The position numbers and the translations under genes are program-made. This document shows positions 15,128 to 23,625 of a DNA stretch of 64,000 nt, one piece after another; within the stretch, counting starts at the first letter, position 1; every line of letters starts with the position of its first letter. The notes under the pieces are model-generated. The model was given only the letters and a program-made list of their open reading frames with translations, was not told where the DNA came from and made no database searches. This DNA comes from an uncultured Bradyrhizobium sp. Its GTDB lineage: Bacteria; Pseudomonadota; Alphaproteobacteria; Rhizobiales; Xanthobacteraceae. The stretch covers positions 89,271 through 153,270 of the forward strand of contig NZ_CAKZHY010000173.1 of assembly GCF_936928535.1 (NCBI RefSeq), written 5' to 3'.

Positions 15128-18037
15128 TCAGTCCTCCTGCAGCAGCTGGCGGCGGGCGAATTCGGCAAACAGGCCAGGCTTGCCCATCAGTTCATCGAAG
15201 CTGCCGGACTGCACGATCCTGCCCTTGTCCAGCACGACGATGCGATCGGCAGACTGCACCGTGCTGAGCCGGTGCGCGATGACGATTCTCGTGATGTTGA
15301 GGCGCTCGATGGAAGCAGTCACGATGGCTTGGCTGCGGTTGTCCAGCGCGCTGGTCGCCTCGTCCATCAGCAACAGGCGCGGATTGTGAGCCAGCGCCCG
15401 CGCGATCAGCAGGCGCTGGCGCTGGCCGCCGGACAGCGTGTTGATGCCTTCGGCGACGAAGGTATGCATGCCCATCGGCATGGCTTCGATATCGCGGTCG
15501 AGCCCCGCGGACCGCGCAATATCCCAGACCCGGTCGATCGGCAGGTGGATGCCACCGCAGATGTTCTCGTAGAGATTGCCTGAGGACAGCTTGGAATTCT
15601 GAAGCACGACGCCGACCTGGCGCCGCAATGAACTGAGGTCGATGGTCTCGATCGACTTACCGTCCACGAAGATCACCCCCGAATGGGGCTTTTCGAACCC
15701 GAGCAGAAGCCGGAACAGGGTCGACTTCCCGCTCCCCGAAGGACCTACGATGGCGACATATTCGCCACGCGCGACGCTCAGGCTGATGCCATCCAGGACG
15801 GGTGGCCCAGCTGAACCGTAGCGGAAGGACACGTCGGCGAATTCGATTGCGCCCTCGATCTCGCCCGGAGCCGTTGCGTCTTCAGATACTTCGATCGGTG
15901 TTGCGAGGATCGGGCGCAACCGCTCGATGCGGGGAATGACGGTGACGAATTGGGCCACGGCCTGTCCCCATTCGCCGACAGAACCGAGTGCAATTCCGAA
16001 TGCGGCGTAGAACGCAAGGAAAGTGCCGAGCTCATGCATCGGGCTGTTCGCCGCAAGCTGCTCGGACCCCGCAAAAATCAGCAGCGTTGCGACGGCAGGA
16101 AAGCCGGCTTCAATACTCCTGAGCGCGTTTGCTGCACGCTGGGATGCCATGAAATGCCGTTTGTGGAGACTGAAGCGTTCGACCCAGACATTCAAGGCAT
16201 TGGTCGTTGCATTGGCGATCCGCAGCTTGGCGATGCCCGTCACGAATTGCACGATCGCGCCCCCCAGCCAGCCCCTGTGGCCGAAGCTCGCCCTCTCGTG
16301 TTTCAGTCGGGCATAGCTGAAGCCCGCGATAACGGCGAGACGAACCAGGACGAGCGCCGCGGCGAACAAGCCGAGTGGCGCATCGAGGTAGAGCATCACG
16401 GAGAAGCCGAACACAAACGAAGCCAGTGCCAACAATGCACGTATGGATCGGGAGGTGACGATCGCCCTGATCGCTTCGATTCCCAGCGCACGATCTGCAA
16501 GGTCGCCGGCCGAATAGCTCCGGAAGAACGCGAGTGGCATCCGCAACAGCCGGTCGGCAATGGCCGCCTGCATCATCCAGTCGAACCGGCTCTCGAGCCG
16601 CTGCACTGCAGCCCCCTGCATGAATTGGAAGCCCGCGCTCACCAGCGTCACGACAAGGAGCGCTGCCGCGCAGACCAGCAACTGGTCGGCCTCGGCGCGC
16701 GGCAGCACGGAGTCGACCAGGACCTTGGTTACCATCGGAGCTGCCATCGCAAGCAGTCCAAGGCCGACCGCCGCCATGACAATTCGCGACAGGTCGGCCC
16801 GAGCCAAGGGCGCCACCAGGAACACGAGATCGCGGAGGGCGAGCGAGCGCGCCGGCAGTGACGGGTAGAACATCACCGCCTCCGGCGCGAGGTCTGCAAT
16901 CATGTTCCCCGTTAGCGGCTTGCGCGTCCCGGACGTGGGATCGACCAGGAGATGACCGCCTCGATAGCCCGGCAGGATCACCACCGCGCGGCGCTCTTCG
17001 CCGAGAAATGCGATAAACGGTCCGGCGCTGTTGGTCCACCAGTCGGCCCGAAGCAGCAGGCGCCGGCTACGAAGCCCCGACGCCTCAGCGAGTTTGAGCA
17101 CAGTCGTGAGATCGTCGGCGCCAGGAAGGCGCTTGACACCGGGTGCAAGCTCCACCCCCAGCGCGTCTGCCACGGCTCGGCAGGCCAACAGCACGCGATC
17201 GCCCCGGTCGGCGAGGTCCTCGGGCGGTACGGCGTCGGGATCGACCAGGCCGACCAGGCGGCCCATCGCGGTTTCGGCGCGCGATTCCTGCTCGACGGCT
17301 CGCCGCTCCAGCCGCGCCATATCGGCCGCCCATTCGTTATCGAATTTGCGAGCGAGTTCGGCCACGACCAGCCTGTGCAAGGTATCGATCCCGGCTTGCA
17401 TCTCTGCAAGTGCGAGTGATGCTCCGTCTCTCACGCGCAATTTCGTCGGGGCCTCGGCCACCAGCCACGTACCAGGAGATAGCGGAGAGGGCGGGTCGAG
17501 CGGGGTGATCGCTTGTTGCAGGCCGATGACCCGGACAGCGCCTTCTTCGATGCTGATCCATCCGACTTGCCGGCCCGACATACGCAGCGTCTCGCCGCCT
17601 GCCAGCTCGCTTGTGACGCTGACATCGACGTGGGTGGCGGCGACATTGTCGGGGAGCGTCGCGACCGTCGCCAGCAGCAGCGCCGACCATTCTTCGAGCA
17701 TCGTTCGGTCGGTGATGTCGCCACGAGAGCACGGGATCACCTCCGTGTCGGCGCCGCCGATCGCAACGATCTCGAGCCGGCGCGCCGCATGGGCTGAAGC
17801 AGGCAGCCCTAGGATGAGACCGCCGCCGGCGACTCGAAGCAAGTGCCAGCGGCGCGGCGGCGAACCGTCACCCACCGGCATCACCGCAAAAAGATCGACG
17901 TGACCCCGCGCGACCAGAAAGGCTTGATCAGACTGGCCGATCGACAACGGCTGGTGACTATCGAGGGCCAACCGGTCCGCCCGGGCTGCGTCGATCTCCG
18001 CGCCTTCCAGATGCGATGGTCGGAAGGCGCTGGTCAT
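15128..18037 (-). CDS. NHLM-type peptide-export ABC transporter, second permease/ATPase
   Basis: A 969-residue ABC half-transporter of the NHLM_micro_ABC2 type. The first roughly 400 residues are a non-peptidase, family-specific N-terminal region. Then a six-segment membrane domain begins near LAPLARADLSRIVMAAVGLG. The ATPase at the C-terminus has Walker A GPSGSGKST, signature LSGGQRQR and Walker B LLLMDEATSALD. It starts at ATG 18037, overlapping the stop of the C39-peptidase ABC gene by four bases (ATGA), so the two are translationally coupled and may form a heterodimer. The substrate is inferred to be the peptide encoded at 21841. Confidence 0.92.
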   Translation of the reverse strand: MTSAFRPSHLEGAEIDAARADRLALDSHQPLSIGQSDQAFLVARGHVDLFAVMPVGDGSPPRRWHLLRVAGGGLILGLPASAHAARRLEIVAIGGADTEVIPCSRGDITDRTMLEEWSALLLATVATLPDNVAATHVDVSVTSELAGGETLRMSGRQVGWISIEEGAVRVIGLQQAITPLDPPSPLSPGTWLVAEAPTKLRVRDGASLALAEMQAGIDTLHRLVVAELARKFDNEWAADMARLERRAVEQESRAETAMGRLVGLVDPDAVPPEDLADRGDRVLLACRAVADALGVELAPGVKRLPGADDLTTVLKLAEASGLRSRRLLLRADWWTNSAGPFIAFLGEERRAVVILPGYRGGHLLVDPTSGTRKPLTGNMIADLAPEAVMFYPSLPARSLALRDLVFLVAPLARADLSRIVMAAVGLGLLAMAAPMVTKVLVDSVLPRAEADQLLVCAAALLVVTLVSAGFQFMQGAAVQRLESRFDWMMQAAIADRLLRMPLAFFRSYSAGDLADRALGIEAIRAIVTSRSIRALLALASFVFGFSVMLYLDAPLGLFAAALVLVRLAVIAGFSYARLKHERASFGHRGWLGGAIVQFVTGIAKLRIANATTNALNVWVERFSLHKRHFMASQRAANALRSIEAGFPAVATLLIFAGSEQLAANSPMHELGTFLAFYAAFGIALGSVGEWGQAVAQFVTVIPRIERLRPILATPIEVSEDATAPGEIEGAIEFADVSFRYGSAGPPVLDGISLSVARGEYVAIVGPSGSGKSTLFRLLLGFEKPHSGVIFVDGKSIETIDLSSLRRQVGVVLQNSKLSSGNLYENICGGIHLPIDRVWDIARSAGLDRDIEAMPMGMHTFVAEGINTLSGGQRQRLLIARALAHNPRLLLMDEATSALDNRSQAIVTASIERLNITRIVIAHRLSTVQSADRIVVLDKGRIVQSGSFDELMGKPGLFAEFARRQLLQED

Positions 18038-20265
18038 TCGGCAGCCAGCAGACGAACATATTCGCCGCCCTCGGCAAGCAGATCCCGGTGCGTACCACGC
18101 TGCACCACACGACCCCCGCTCATCACGAGAATCTCGTCGCAGTCGCGGATCGTGCTGAGCCGGTGCGCGATGATGATGCACGTGCACGCGCGCCGGCGCA
18201 GATTGTCGTCGATCATTCTCTCGACACTCGGATCGAGTGCTGAAGTCGCCTCGTCAAGCACGAGGATGGACGGATTACCCGCGAGGGCTCGTGCGATCTC
18301 GAGCCGCTGGCGCTGGCCGCCGCTGAAATTGCGGCCATCCTCGGCCACCTGACAGTCGTAATTGCCGGGCCGCACCGAGAGCTCCTCGTGGATGGAGGCA
18401 TCCTTGACGGCGCGCGACAGGCTCGCCTGCGCAATGGTGTCGTCCCACAGCGTCAGATTGCTGCGCGCGGTGCCCTCGAACAGCAGGATATCCTGGTCCA
18501 CATAAGCCACCGAGCCGGCAAACACTTGTTGGGGAATGCGATCAATCGGCCAGCCGTCGATGAGGATTTCACCCGTCCAGGGCCGATAAAGGCCGCCGAT
18601 CAGGCGGCCGATCGTGGATTTACCGCTGCCTGATGCACCGACAAACGCAATTCGGCGGCCGGGTTCGAGCTGAAGCGAGAGCGCATCGATCAGCGGCGGC
18701 TCCAGCGGGGAATAGCCAAACGACACGTCGACCAGCCTGATTTGCCCGGAAAGCTTGGCTGGCCTGTCCGGTGGCTTGAGGTCCATCGCCACGATCGGCT
18801 GCGCCGCATAGTTGAAGACATCGTCAACCCGGAACAGGTTGGCCTTGATCGCCAGGAAGGCGGAGGTCTGTTGCACCAACGCATTGATCGGCTCGACCAG
18901 GCTCAGCAGCAGGGCTTGCAGGGCGACCAACCCGCCGATCGTCAGGGCGCCATCCATGATGCGAAGACCGCCGATCCCGAGCACGATCGCGCTGGACAAG
19001 CCAGTCAGAAAGGCGGGGCAGATCTCCAGAAGATTGGAATAAAGACCAAGGTCGCGTTCGGAATTGAGGACCTTGGCCTGGAAGCCGGTCCAGCGGGCGA
19101 ATGCATCGTTCTCGAGGCCGCCGGCCTTGATCGTTTCGATCGAGCGAACCATCTCGATCGTGTTCGCGGTCAACTTCGCCTTGTCGATCGTCAGTTTGCG
19201 GTTGAGCCTTTCACGCTCGCGCCCAACCAGCGCAAGCACCAGCACGTTCACGAGCGCTATGGCGATGCTGATTGCTGCCAGAATCGGGTCGTACAGCGCC
19301 ATAGCGGCTGCGATGAAGACCGCGGAGACCAGGTTGAGCGCGCTGGTTGCGAGCCCGCCCGAGACCAGCTCCGCGATCTCTTCACTCGCTCCGACGCGGC
19401 TGCCGATCTCCCCCGCATGGCGCTGATTGAAGAATTCCATGGGAAGATTCAACAGGTGCCATAGCAGCTTTCCCACCATGGTCACGGTCAGCTTGGTCTG
19501 GAGTCTCAGCAGCAGCGACTGTTGGAAGGCCGTGATCAGAGCGCGGCCAAGCGCCGTCAGGGCGAGGCCGATCAGAAGCGGCCTGAACCATCCTTCCACA
19601 TGCATGATCAGAACGTGGTCGACGAATATCTTGGCGAAGGTGGGGATCAGGATCGTCGGGATCACCAAGCTCATGCTGAGGCCGACCAGCAGGATCACAG
19701 CACGCTGGGATCCCCTCAGCCTGTCCCAAAGCATCGCAAGAAAATTCGGCTTCGCGCCACCTTTGCGAAAATCCGGGCCTGGCTCCATCGCCAGCACGAC
19801 GCCGGTGAAAGCGAGATTGAACTCCGCGCGATCGACCCTGCAGCGCCCGGCCGCGGGATCGTTGATGTAAGCAAACTTGGAGTCGATCCGCTCCAGCACC
19901 ACGAAATGATTGAAGTTCCAGAACAGGATCGCCGGCATCGGCAGTTCGTTGAGCGTTTCCGGCTCCTTGCGAAAGCCCTTCGCCGAGAGCCCGAAACTCC
20001 GCGCCGCTTTCAAGACGTTGTTGGCTTTGCTGCCGTCGCGGGTTACGCCGCACGCGACCCGCAGGGTTTCGAGTGGCACCCAGCGGCCGTAATGTGCCAG
20101 CACCATCGCCAGCGATGCTGCTCCACATTCCAGGGCCTCCATCTGCAGAACGGTCGGCGTGATCCAGCGCCGGCGTATCCGGGGAGCCAAGCTGTTGAGC
20201 AGGTTGCCCAAGCCAAGCCACGCGCCTTGGTCGGATCGGTGCGATGGTGAGGATGATGCGCTCAT
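18034..20265 (-). CDS. NHLM-type C39-peptidase ABC transporter
   Basis: A 743-residue peptidase-permease-ATPase of the NHLM_micro_ABC1 type. The N-terminal C39 domain (residues about 35-165) has the complete active site: oxyanion Gln41 and nucleophile Cys47 in LQMEALECGAAS, His120 in NFNHFVVLE and Asp136 in NDPAAG. Six membrane segments follow, then an ATPase with Walker A GASGSGKST, signature FSGGQRQR and Walker B LVLDEATSALD. Such proteins cut leaders after a Gly-Gly pair and export the core. The start at ATG 20265 leaves eight bases after the HlyD stop. Confidence 0.95.
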   Translation of the reverse strand: MSASSSPSHRSDQGAWLGLGNLLNSLAPRIRRRWITPTVLQMEALECGAASLAMVLAHYGRWVPLETLRVACGVTRDGSKANNVLKAARSFGLSAKGFRKEPETLNELPMPAILFWNFNHFVVLERIDSKFAYINDPAAGRCRVDRAEFNLAFTGVVLAMEPGPDFRKGGAKPNFLAMLWDRLRGSQRAVILLVGLSMSLVIPTILIPTFAKIFVDHVLIMHVEGWFRPLLIGLALTALGRALITAFQQSLLLRLQTKLTVTMVGKLLWHLLNLPMEFFNQRHAGEIGSRVGASEEIAELVSGGLATSALNLVSAVFIAAAMALYDPILAAISIAIALVNVLVLALVGRERERLNRKLTIDKAKLTANTIEMVRSIETIKAGGLENDAFARWTGFQAKVLNSERDLGLYSNLLEICPAFLTGLSSAIVLGIGGLRIMDGALTIGGLVALQALLLSLVEPINALVQQTSAFLAIKANLFRVDDVFNYAAQPIVAMDLKPPDRPAKLSGQIRLVDVSFGYSPLEPPLIDALSLQLEPGRRIAFVGASGSGKSTIGRLIGGLYRPWTGEILIDGWPIDRIPQQVFAGSVAYVDQDILLFEGTARSNLTLWDDTIAQASLSRAVKDASIHEELSVRPGNYDCQVAEDGRNFSGGQRQRLEIARALAGNPSILVLDEATSALDPSVERMIDDNLRRRACTCIIIAHRLSTIRDCDEILVMSGGRVVQRGTHRDLLAEGGEYVRLLAAE

Positions 20266-20273
20266 GCGCAGTC

Positions 20274-21542
20274 CTAGCCGCCGATCCCGGTCAACCGCTT
20301 GACCGTCGGGAATAGGAGATTGATGGGGGGCTGCTCCCGCGTCGTGACCTCGGCACGCGCCAAGGTGCCGCTGGACAGGAGCAGCGGCGGGCCCTTGCCC
20401 GAGGTCCATCGATAGCCGCTCGACGTAGAGCCGTCGCGCTCCAGCGCCACGCGCATGGCATAGGGTGCACCCTTCTCGGAGAAGCGTTTCACCAGCGTAT
20501 CGTTGTGGAGGTCGGCAGCCATTCCCTCGGGCGTAACCGGGAAGTCGGAGACCGCGGCGACGCGCCCCACAATGGCCCCGTACTCCTCGCGCTTGACGGG
20601 ATTCGGCTCAATCCGGACCTCCATTCCCGGTTGGATCGACTTGCCCCAGTCCGGCGGCATATAGATCGTCGCCTCCAGCGTCGGACTCGCGGTCTCGATC
20701 TGGACGACCGGCGTGCCCACGGCCAGCACGATGGCATCGGATACCTTGACCTCCACCACCCGGCCGTCTGCAGGGCTGAGGATGCGTGATCCGCGTTCGA
20801 GTTCGCCGACAAGCTGCTCGACCGTGCGTCTGGCGTCGTTCACCCTGAATTCCGATTGCAACCGATCGCGCTCGCGCTGGCTCTGCAGCTCGAGCCGCTG
20901 CGCATTCAGTTTCAGGATCTCGTTCTTGGAATCGGTGATGCGTTCGCGGGCCGCGTTGAGCTCGACGCGGCGATCCTCGAGGTACTTCCGCGTGACATAG
21001 CCGCCGGCTGCGGCGGGCTCGAGCTTGGCGACCTCATCGACCAGATAGGCCGCACGCCGCTCGGCAACGGCGGTGATCTCTTGCAGCCCGGCCTCCTGCG
21101 CTGCGTAATTGCCTTGCTTGGCCTCGATCTCGCGCGAGATCGCCGCAATCAGGTCGGTATGTTCGCGCTCGCGCTCCTTCAGCACGTCCCGCGCCTGCTG
21201 CAGCCGCAGCTCGACGTCCGGCTGCACGACACGCGCGATTTCCTGGTCTCGTCGAACCTCGTCGCCGATCTGGACATCGATCGAAGCGAGCCGTCCCCTG
21301 ACAGCCGATACGGCGTCTACCAATCGGCCCCCGCTGCTGAGCAGGATGCCCTCGCCGGATACCCGCGTCGGAATGCGGCCCAGCACGCTCCAGGCCAGCA
21401 GCACGGCGACGCCAACAGCGAGCGCCAGGCTAGCCACCCAGTCGTAGGGACGCGTGATGCTGACCACATGATCGAGCTGCTCGGGATGGGACAACCGCTC
21501 GATCGCGGCCTCCCGGAAGATCCGATTGATCCCGCCCCTCAT
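20274..21542 (-). CDS. NHLM-type HlyD-family secretion adaptor
   Basis: A 422-residue membrane-fusion protein. One membrane segment at about residues 36-54 (VASLALAVGVAVLLAWSVLG) is followed by a lipoyl-like half (GRLASIDVQIGDEVRRDQEI), a long coiled coil (residues about 110-250) and the second lipoyl half (SPADGRVVEVKVSDAIVLAVG). It should bridge the ABC transporters to the periplasm or an outer-membrane channel; no TolC-like gene is in the island. It is the first gene of the exporter operon and divergent from the precursor peptide gene. Confidence 0.92.
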   Translation of the reverse strand: MRGGINRIFREAAIERLSHPEQLDHVVSITRPYDWVASLALAVGVAVLLAWSVLGRIPTRVSGEGILLSSGGRLVDAVSAVRGRLASIDVQIGDEVRRDQEIARVVQPDVELRLQQARDVLKEREREHTDLIAAISREIEAKQGNYAAQEAGLQEITAVAERRAAYLVDEVAKLEPAAAGGYVTRKYLEDRRVELNAARERITDSKNEILKLNAQRLELQSQRERDRLQSEFRVNDARRTVEQLVGELERGSRILSPADGRVVEVKVSDAIVLAVGTPVVQIETASPTLEATIYMPPDWGKSIQPGMEVRIEPNPVKREEYGAIVGRVAAVSDFPVTPEGMAADLHNDTLVKRFSEKGAPYAMRVALERDGSTSSGYRWTSGKGPPLLLSSGTLARAEVTTREQPPINLLFPTVKRLTGIGG

Positions 21543-21840
21543 GCAGCCCCCCCAGCGGACCCAGACCGCCCCATCCGATTTGGCCTCAAAGGACCTGCGT
21601 TTTCAAGCCGGTATCCAGCGCAAGCAATCCCATCGAAGCTATCGACCGACTTTCCTTGTGGTTGAGGGGCAAATAGGGCTAAATTCCTTCACTGGAACGT
21701 GACCGCTTTCGGGGCCGATCCGCTCGGAAAGATGTCGACGTGCCGGGCAGGACCTTGAACCTTCAGGTCCCTGCTCAGACCCATCCAAGGCGGCGGCCGA
21801 CATTCGTCGCAGCAATCGAGATCAGATCCAGGAGCTGTAA
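21543..21840. other. Divergent promoter region between exporter operon and peptide gene
   Basis: These 298 bases separate the HlyD start from the peptide start and must hold both promoters; no clear -35/-10 pair can be assigned. At 21747-21774 GCAGGACCT and AGGTCCCTGC make a stem with one bulged base, about 65 bases upstream of the peptide start, probably in its 5' leader. Confidence 0.5.
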
Positions 21841-22029
21841 ATGGTCGAACAGAAGTCTGAGGCAAATGGGGCGCTTCCGGAAACCACCCAGTCCGGCGAG
21901 CCTGCCAAGGCGAAGACGCCGGTCGCTACGATGACCGACGCGTTGCCGGATGATCAACTCGACATCTCTGCTGGCGGTGCTTATCCGCTCACCTACACGG
22001 GGGCCATCAACACCGGCATCGGCGGTTAG
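21841..22029 (+). CDS. Candidate double-glycine precursor peptide for the adjacent exporter
   Basis: A 62-residue peptide. Residues 1-34 are polar and probably disordered. Residues 35-46 (LPDDQLDISAGG) match the double-glycine leader pattern, with Leu at -12 and -7 and Gly-Gly at -2/-1. Cleavage after Gly46 would release AYPLTYTGAINTGIGG, a 16-residue core without charge or Cys. The start is fixed: a TAA stop is directly upstream in frame, and AGGAG sits nine bases before the ATG. It lies 298 bases from a divergent operon that encodes a C39 peptidase transporter, so it is the obvious cargo. It lacks the long Nif11 or nitrile-hydratase leader usually paired with this exporter type. Activity (bacteriocin, signal or other) is unknown. 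Confidence 0.75.
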   Translation: MVEQKSEANGALPETTQSGEPAKAKTPVATMTDALPDDQLDISAGGAYPLTYTGAINTGIGG

Positions 22030-22062
22030 GCCGGTCGGGCATCTAAGCCTCACCTCGATGGC

Positions 22063-22113
22063 GGCCTGGCGCAGGTCTGAGGTTTGAGCATCTGAATGTG
22101 AGGGCTTCGATCG
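22063..22113 (+). repeat. Right copy of the direct repeat flanking the export island
   Basis: Starts GGCCTGGCGCAGGTCTGAGG and ends GTGAGGGCTTCGATCG, same orientation as the copy at 14497-14548 and about 85 percent identical by eye. It begins 34 bases after the peptide stop codon and overlaps the left arm of a hairpin. Confidence 0.6.
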
Positions 22114-22130
22114 AAGGGATCGGAGCCCTC
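22100..22130 (+). terminator. Hairpin downstream of the peptide gene
   Basis: GAGGGCTTCGATC and GATCGGAGCCCTC pair over 13 positions (one G-U) around a five-base loop, 70 bases after the peptide stop and just beyond the end of the convergent amidohydrolase gene. No T run follows, so intrinsic termination is only possible. Confidence 0.5.
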
Positions 22131-22152
22131 ATTGCGTTGATCAGTCCGCGCC

Positions 22153-23037
22153 TCAGATCCCCAGGATCTTCCTTGCGTTGGCCTTCAGCACCTTCGGCCG
22201 GATCTCGTCGCGGATGTCGATCTTGGAAAAATCCGACAGCCAGCGGTCCGGCGTGATGACGGGCCAGTCCGAGCCGAACAGCATCTTGTCCTGCAGGATC
22301 GAGTTGATGTAGCGCACCAGGATCGGCGGGAAATATTTCGGCGACCAGCCGGAGAGGTCGATATAGACGTTCGGCTTGTGGGTCGCGACCGACAGCGCCT
22401 CTTCCTGCCAGGGGAAGGAGGGATGGGCGAGGATGATCTTGAGGTCGGGGAAGTCGGCCGCGACGTCGTCCATGTACATCGGGTTGGAATATTTCAGCCG
22501 CATGCCCATGCCGCCGGGCATGCCGGAGCCGACGCCGGTCTGGCCGGTGTGGAACAGCGCGATCGCGCCGCCATTGTTGATCTCTTCGTAGAGCGGATAG
22601 GCCATGCGGTCGTTGGCGTAGAAGCCCTGCATGGTCGGGTGGAATTTGAAGCCGCGGACGCCGTACTCTTCGATCAGCTTGCGCGCCTCGCGCACCCCCA
22701 ACTTGCCCTTGTGCGGGTCGATCGAGACGAAGGGGATGAGGACGTCGAGATGGTCGGAGGCGATCTCCAGCATCTCCTCGTTCTTGTAACGGCGGAAGCC
22801 GGTCTCGCGCTCGGCATCGACCGGGAAGATCACCGCGGCAATGTTCTTGGAGCGGTAGTAGGCCGCGGTCTCCGGCACGGTCGGCGGATGCTTGTGTGGC
22901 GACTTGAAATACTCGGCCATCTGGGCCTGGAAATCGTCATAGCCGTCGTCGGGATGGGTGCCGCAGGGCTCCTCGGCGTGGGTGTGGATGTCGATGGCGA
23001 CGACCTTGTCGATATCAGGCAGCTTCAGCTTGGGCAT
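22153..23037 (-). CDS. Amidohydrolase family protein (TIM-barrel, decarboxylase-like group)
   Basis: A 294-residue protein of the amidohydrolase-2 group that includes ACMSD-like decarboxylases and ring-cleavage hydrolases. Metal and active-site signatures are IDIHTHAE near the N-terminus, the GFKFHP strand, ALFHTGQTG, ILAHPSFPWQ and FGSDWPV near the C-terminus. The substrate is likely an aromatic-pathway carboxylate or lactone, but this cannot be settled from sequence. It stands alone, with a 37-base palindrome ending 19 bases from its start codon, so it is probably under tight repressor control. Confidence 0.85.
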   Translation of the reverse strand: MPKLKLPDIDKVVAIDIHTHAEEPCGTHPDDGYDDFQAQMAEYFKSPHKHPPTVPETAAYYRSKNIAAVIFPVDAERETGFRRYKNEEMLEIASDHLDVLIPFVSIDPHKGKLGVREARKLIEEYGVRGFKFHPTMQGFYANDRMAYPLYEEINNGGAIALFHTGQTGVGSGMPGGMGMRLKYSNPMYMDDVAADFPDLKIILAHPSFPWQEEALSVATHKPNVYIDLSGWSPKYFPPILVRYINSILQDKMLFGSDWPVITPDRWLSDFSKIDIRDEIRPKVLKANARKILGI

Positions 23038-23055
23038 TGGTTTCCTCCCGACGGG

Positions 23056-23092
23056 TTGCCAAATTGATTATATGATATAACGAATTTGGCAA
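23056..23092. promoter_or_regulatory. Large 37-bp operator-like palindrome before the amidohydrolase gene
   Basis: TTGCCAAATT at 23056-23065 and AATTTGGCAA at 23083-23092 match perfectly. Inside them TTATAT and ATATAA match around a single central G at 23074. Only the two-base GA/CG steps between the arms break symmetry. The AT-rich core contrasts with the GC-rich surroundings. It begins 19 bases upstream of the amidohydrolase start, so it probably overlaps that promoter and binds a dimeric repressor. MarR, GntR or TetR types are possible. Confidence 0.75.
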
Positions 23093-23379
23093 GGCGTTAC
23101 GGCTGGCAAAACCGCAACCTGCGAAAGTCTTTGCCTGGCTCGGCCATGGGCAGCTGGAATCGGTCCGATCCGGCCGCTTCTACTGTGCATGGGGTTGTTT
23201 TCGCTGAATTGCCTTGATGGAACCCGGCAGTTAACATTGACATGACCTCCCGCCATGCCTTAAGAACCGCCCCGTCCCGGGCGGCCGGTCCGCCAGCGGG
23301 AAAGATCTCATTTTGCCACATTCGCGCGTGCCGAAACGGTAGTGCCGAACACGGCCTTTCGAACGTTCAGGATTCTGCC

Positions 23380-23505
23380 ATGAAGGTCCGTAACTCGCTG
23401 AAGTCGCTGCGCGGTCGCCATCGCGCCAACCGCCTGGTCCGCCGCAAGGGCCGGGTCTATGTGATCAACAAGGTGCAGCGCCGCTTCAAGGCGCGCCAGG
23501 GCTGA
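23380..23505 (+). CDS. rpmJ: Ribosomal protein bL36
   Basis: A 41-residue, strongly basic protein, MKVRNSLKSLRGRHRANR then LVRRKGRVYVINK and QRRFKARQG. This is the alphaproteobacterial L36 form without the zinc-binding cysteines of the C+ type. It belongs to the 50S subunit near the peptidyl-transferase region. It is a single-gene unit, as is usual when rpmJ is outside the spc operon. Confidence 0.97.
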   Translation: MKVRNSLKSLRGRHRANRLVRRKGRVYVINKVQRRFKARQG

Positions 23506-23625
23506 TCAGCTAAAGGCTGATTGCCCTCGCGGCTGCCTTCGCGCGCCCCGCAAGACCACGGTCTCACACGAGTTTGACGCCGCCTTTGCTTTGCAAGGGC
23601 GGCTTTGCGCGTTTACACTTTCACC

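Noticed and set aside
21747..21774. Riboswitch or attenuator in the peptide gene leader
   Set aside because: A single imperfect stem with no recognised riboswitch core and no T tract; kept only as a stem-loop note.
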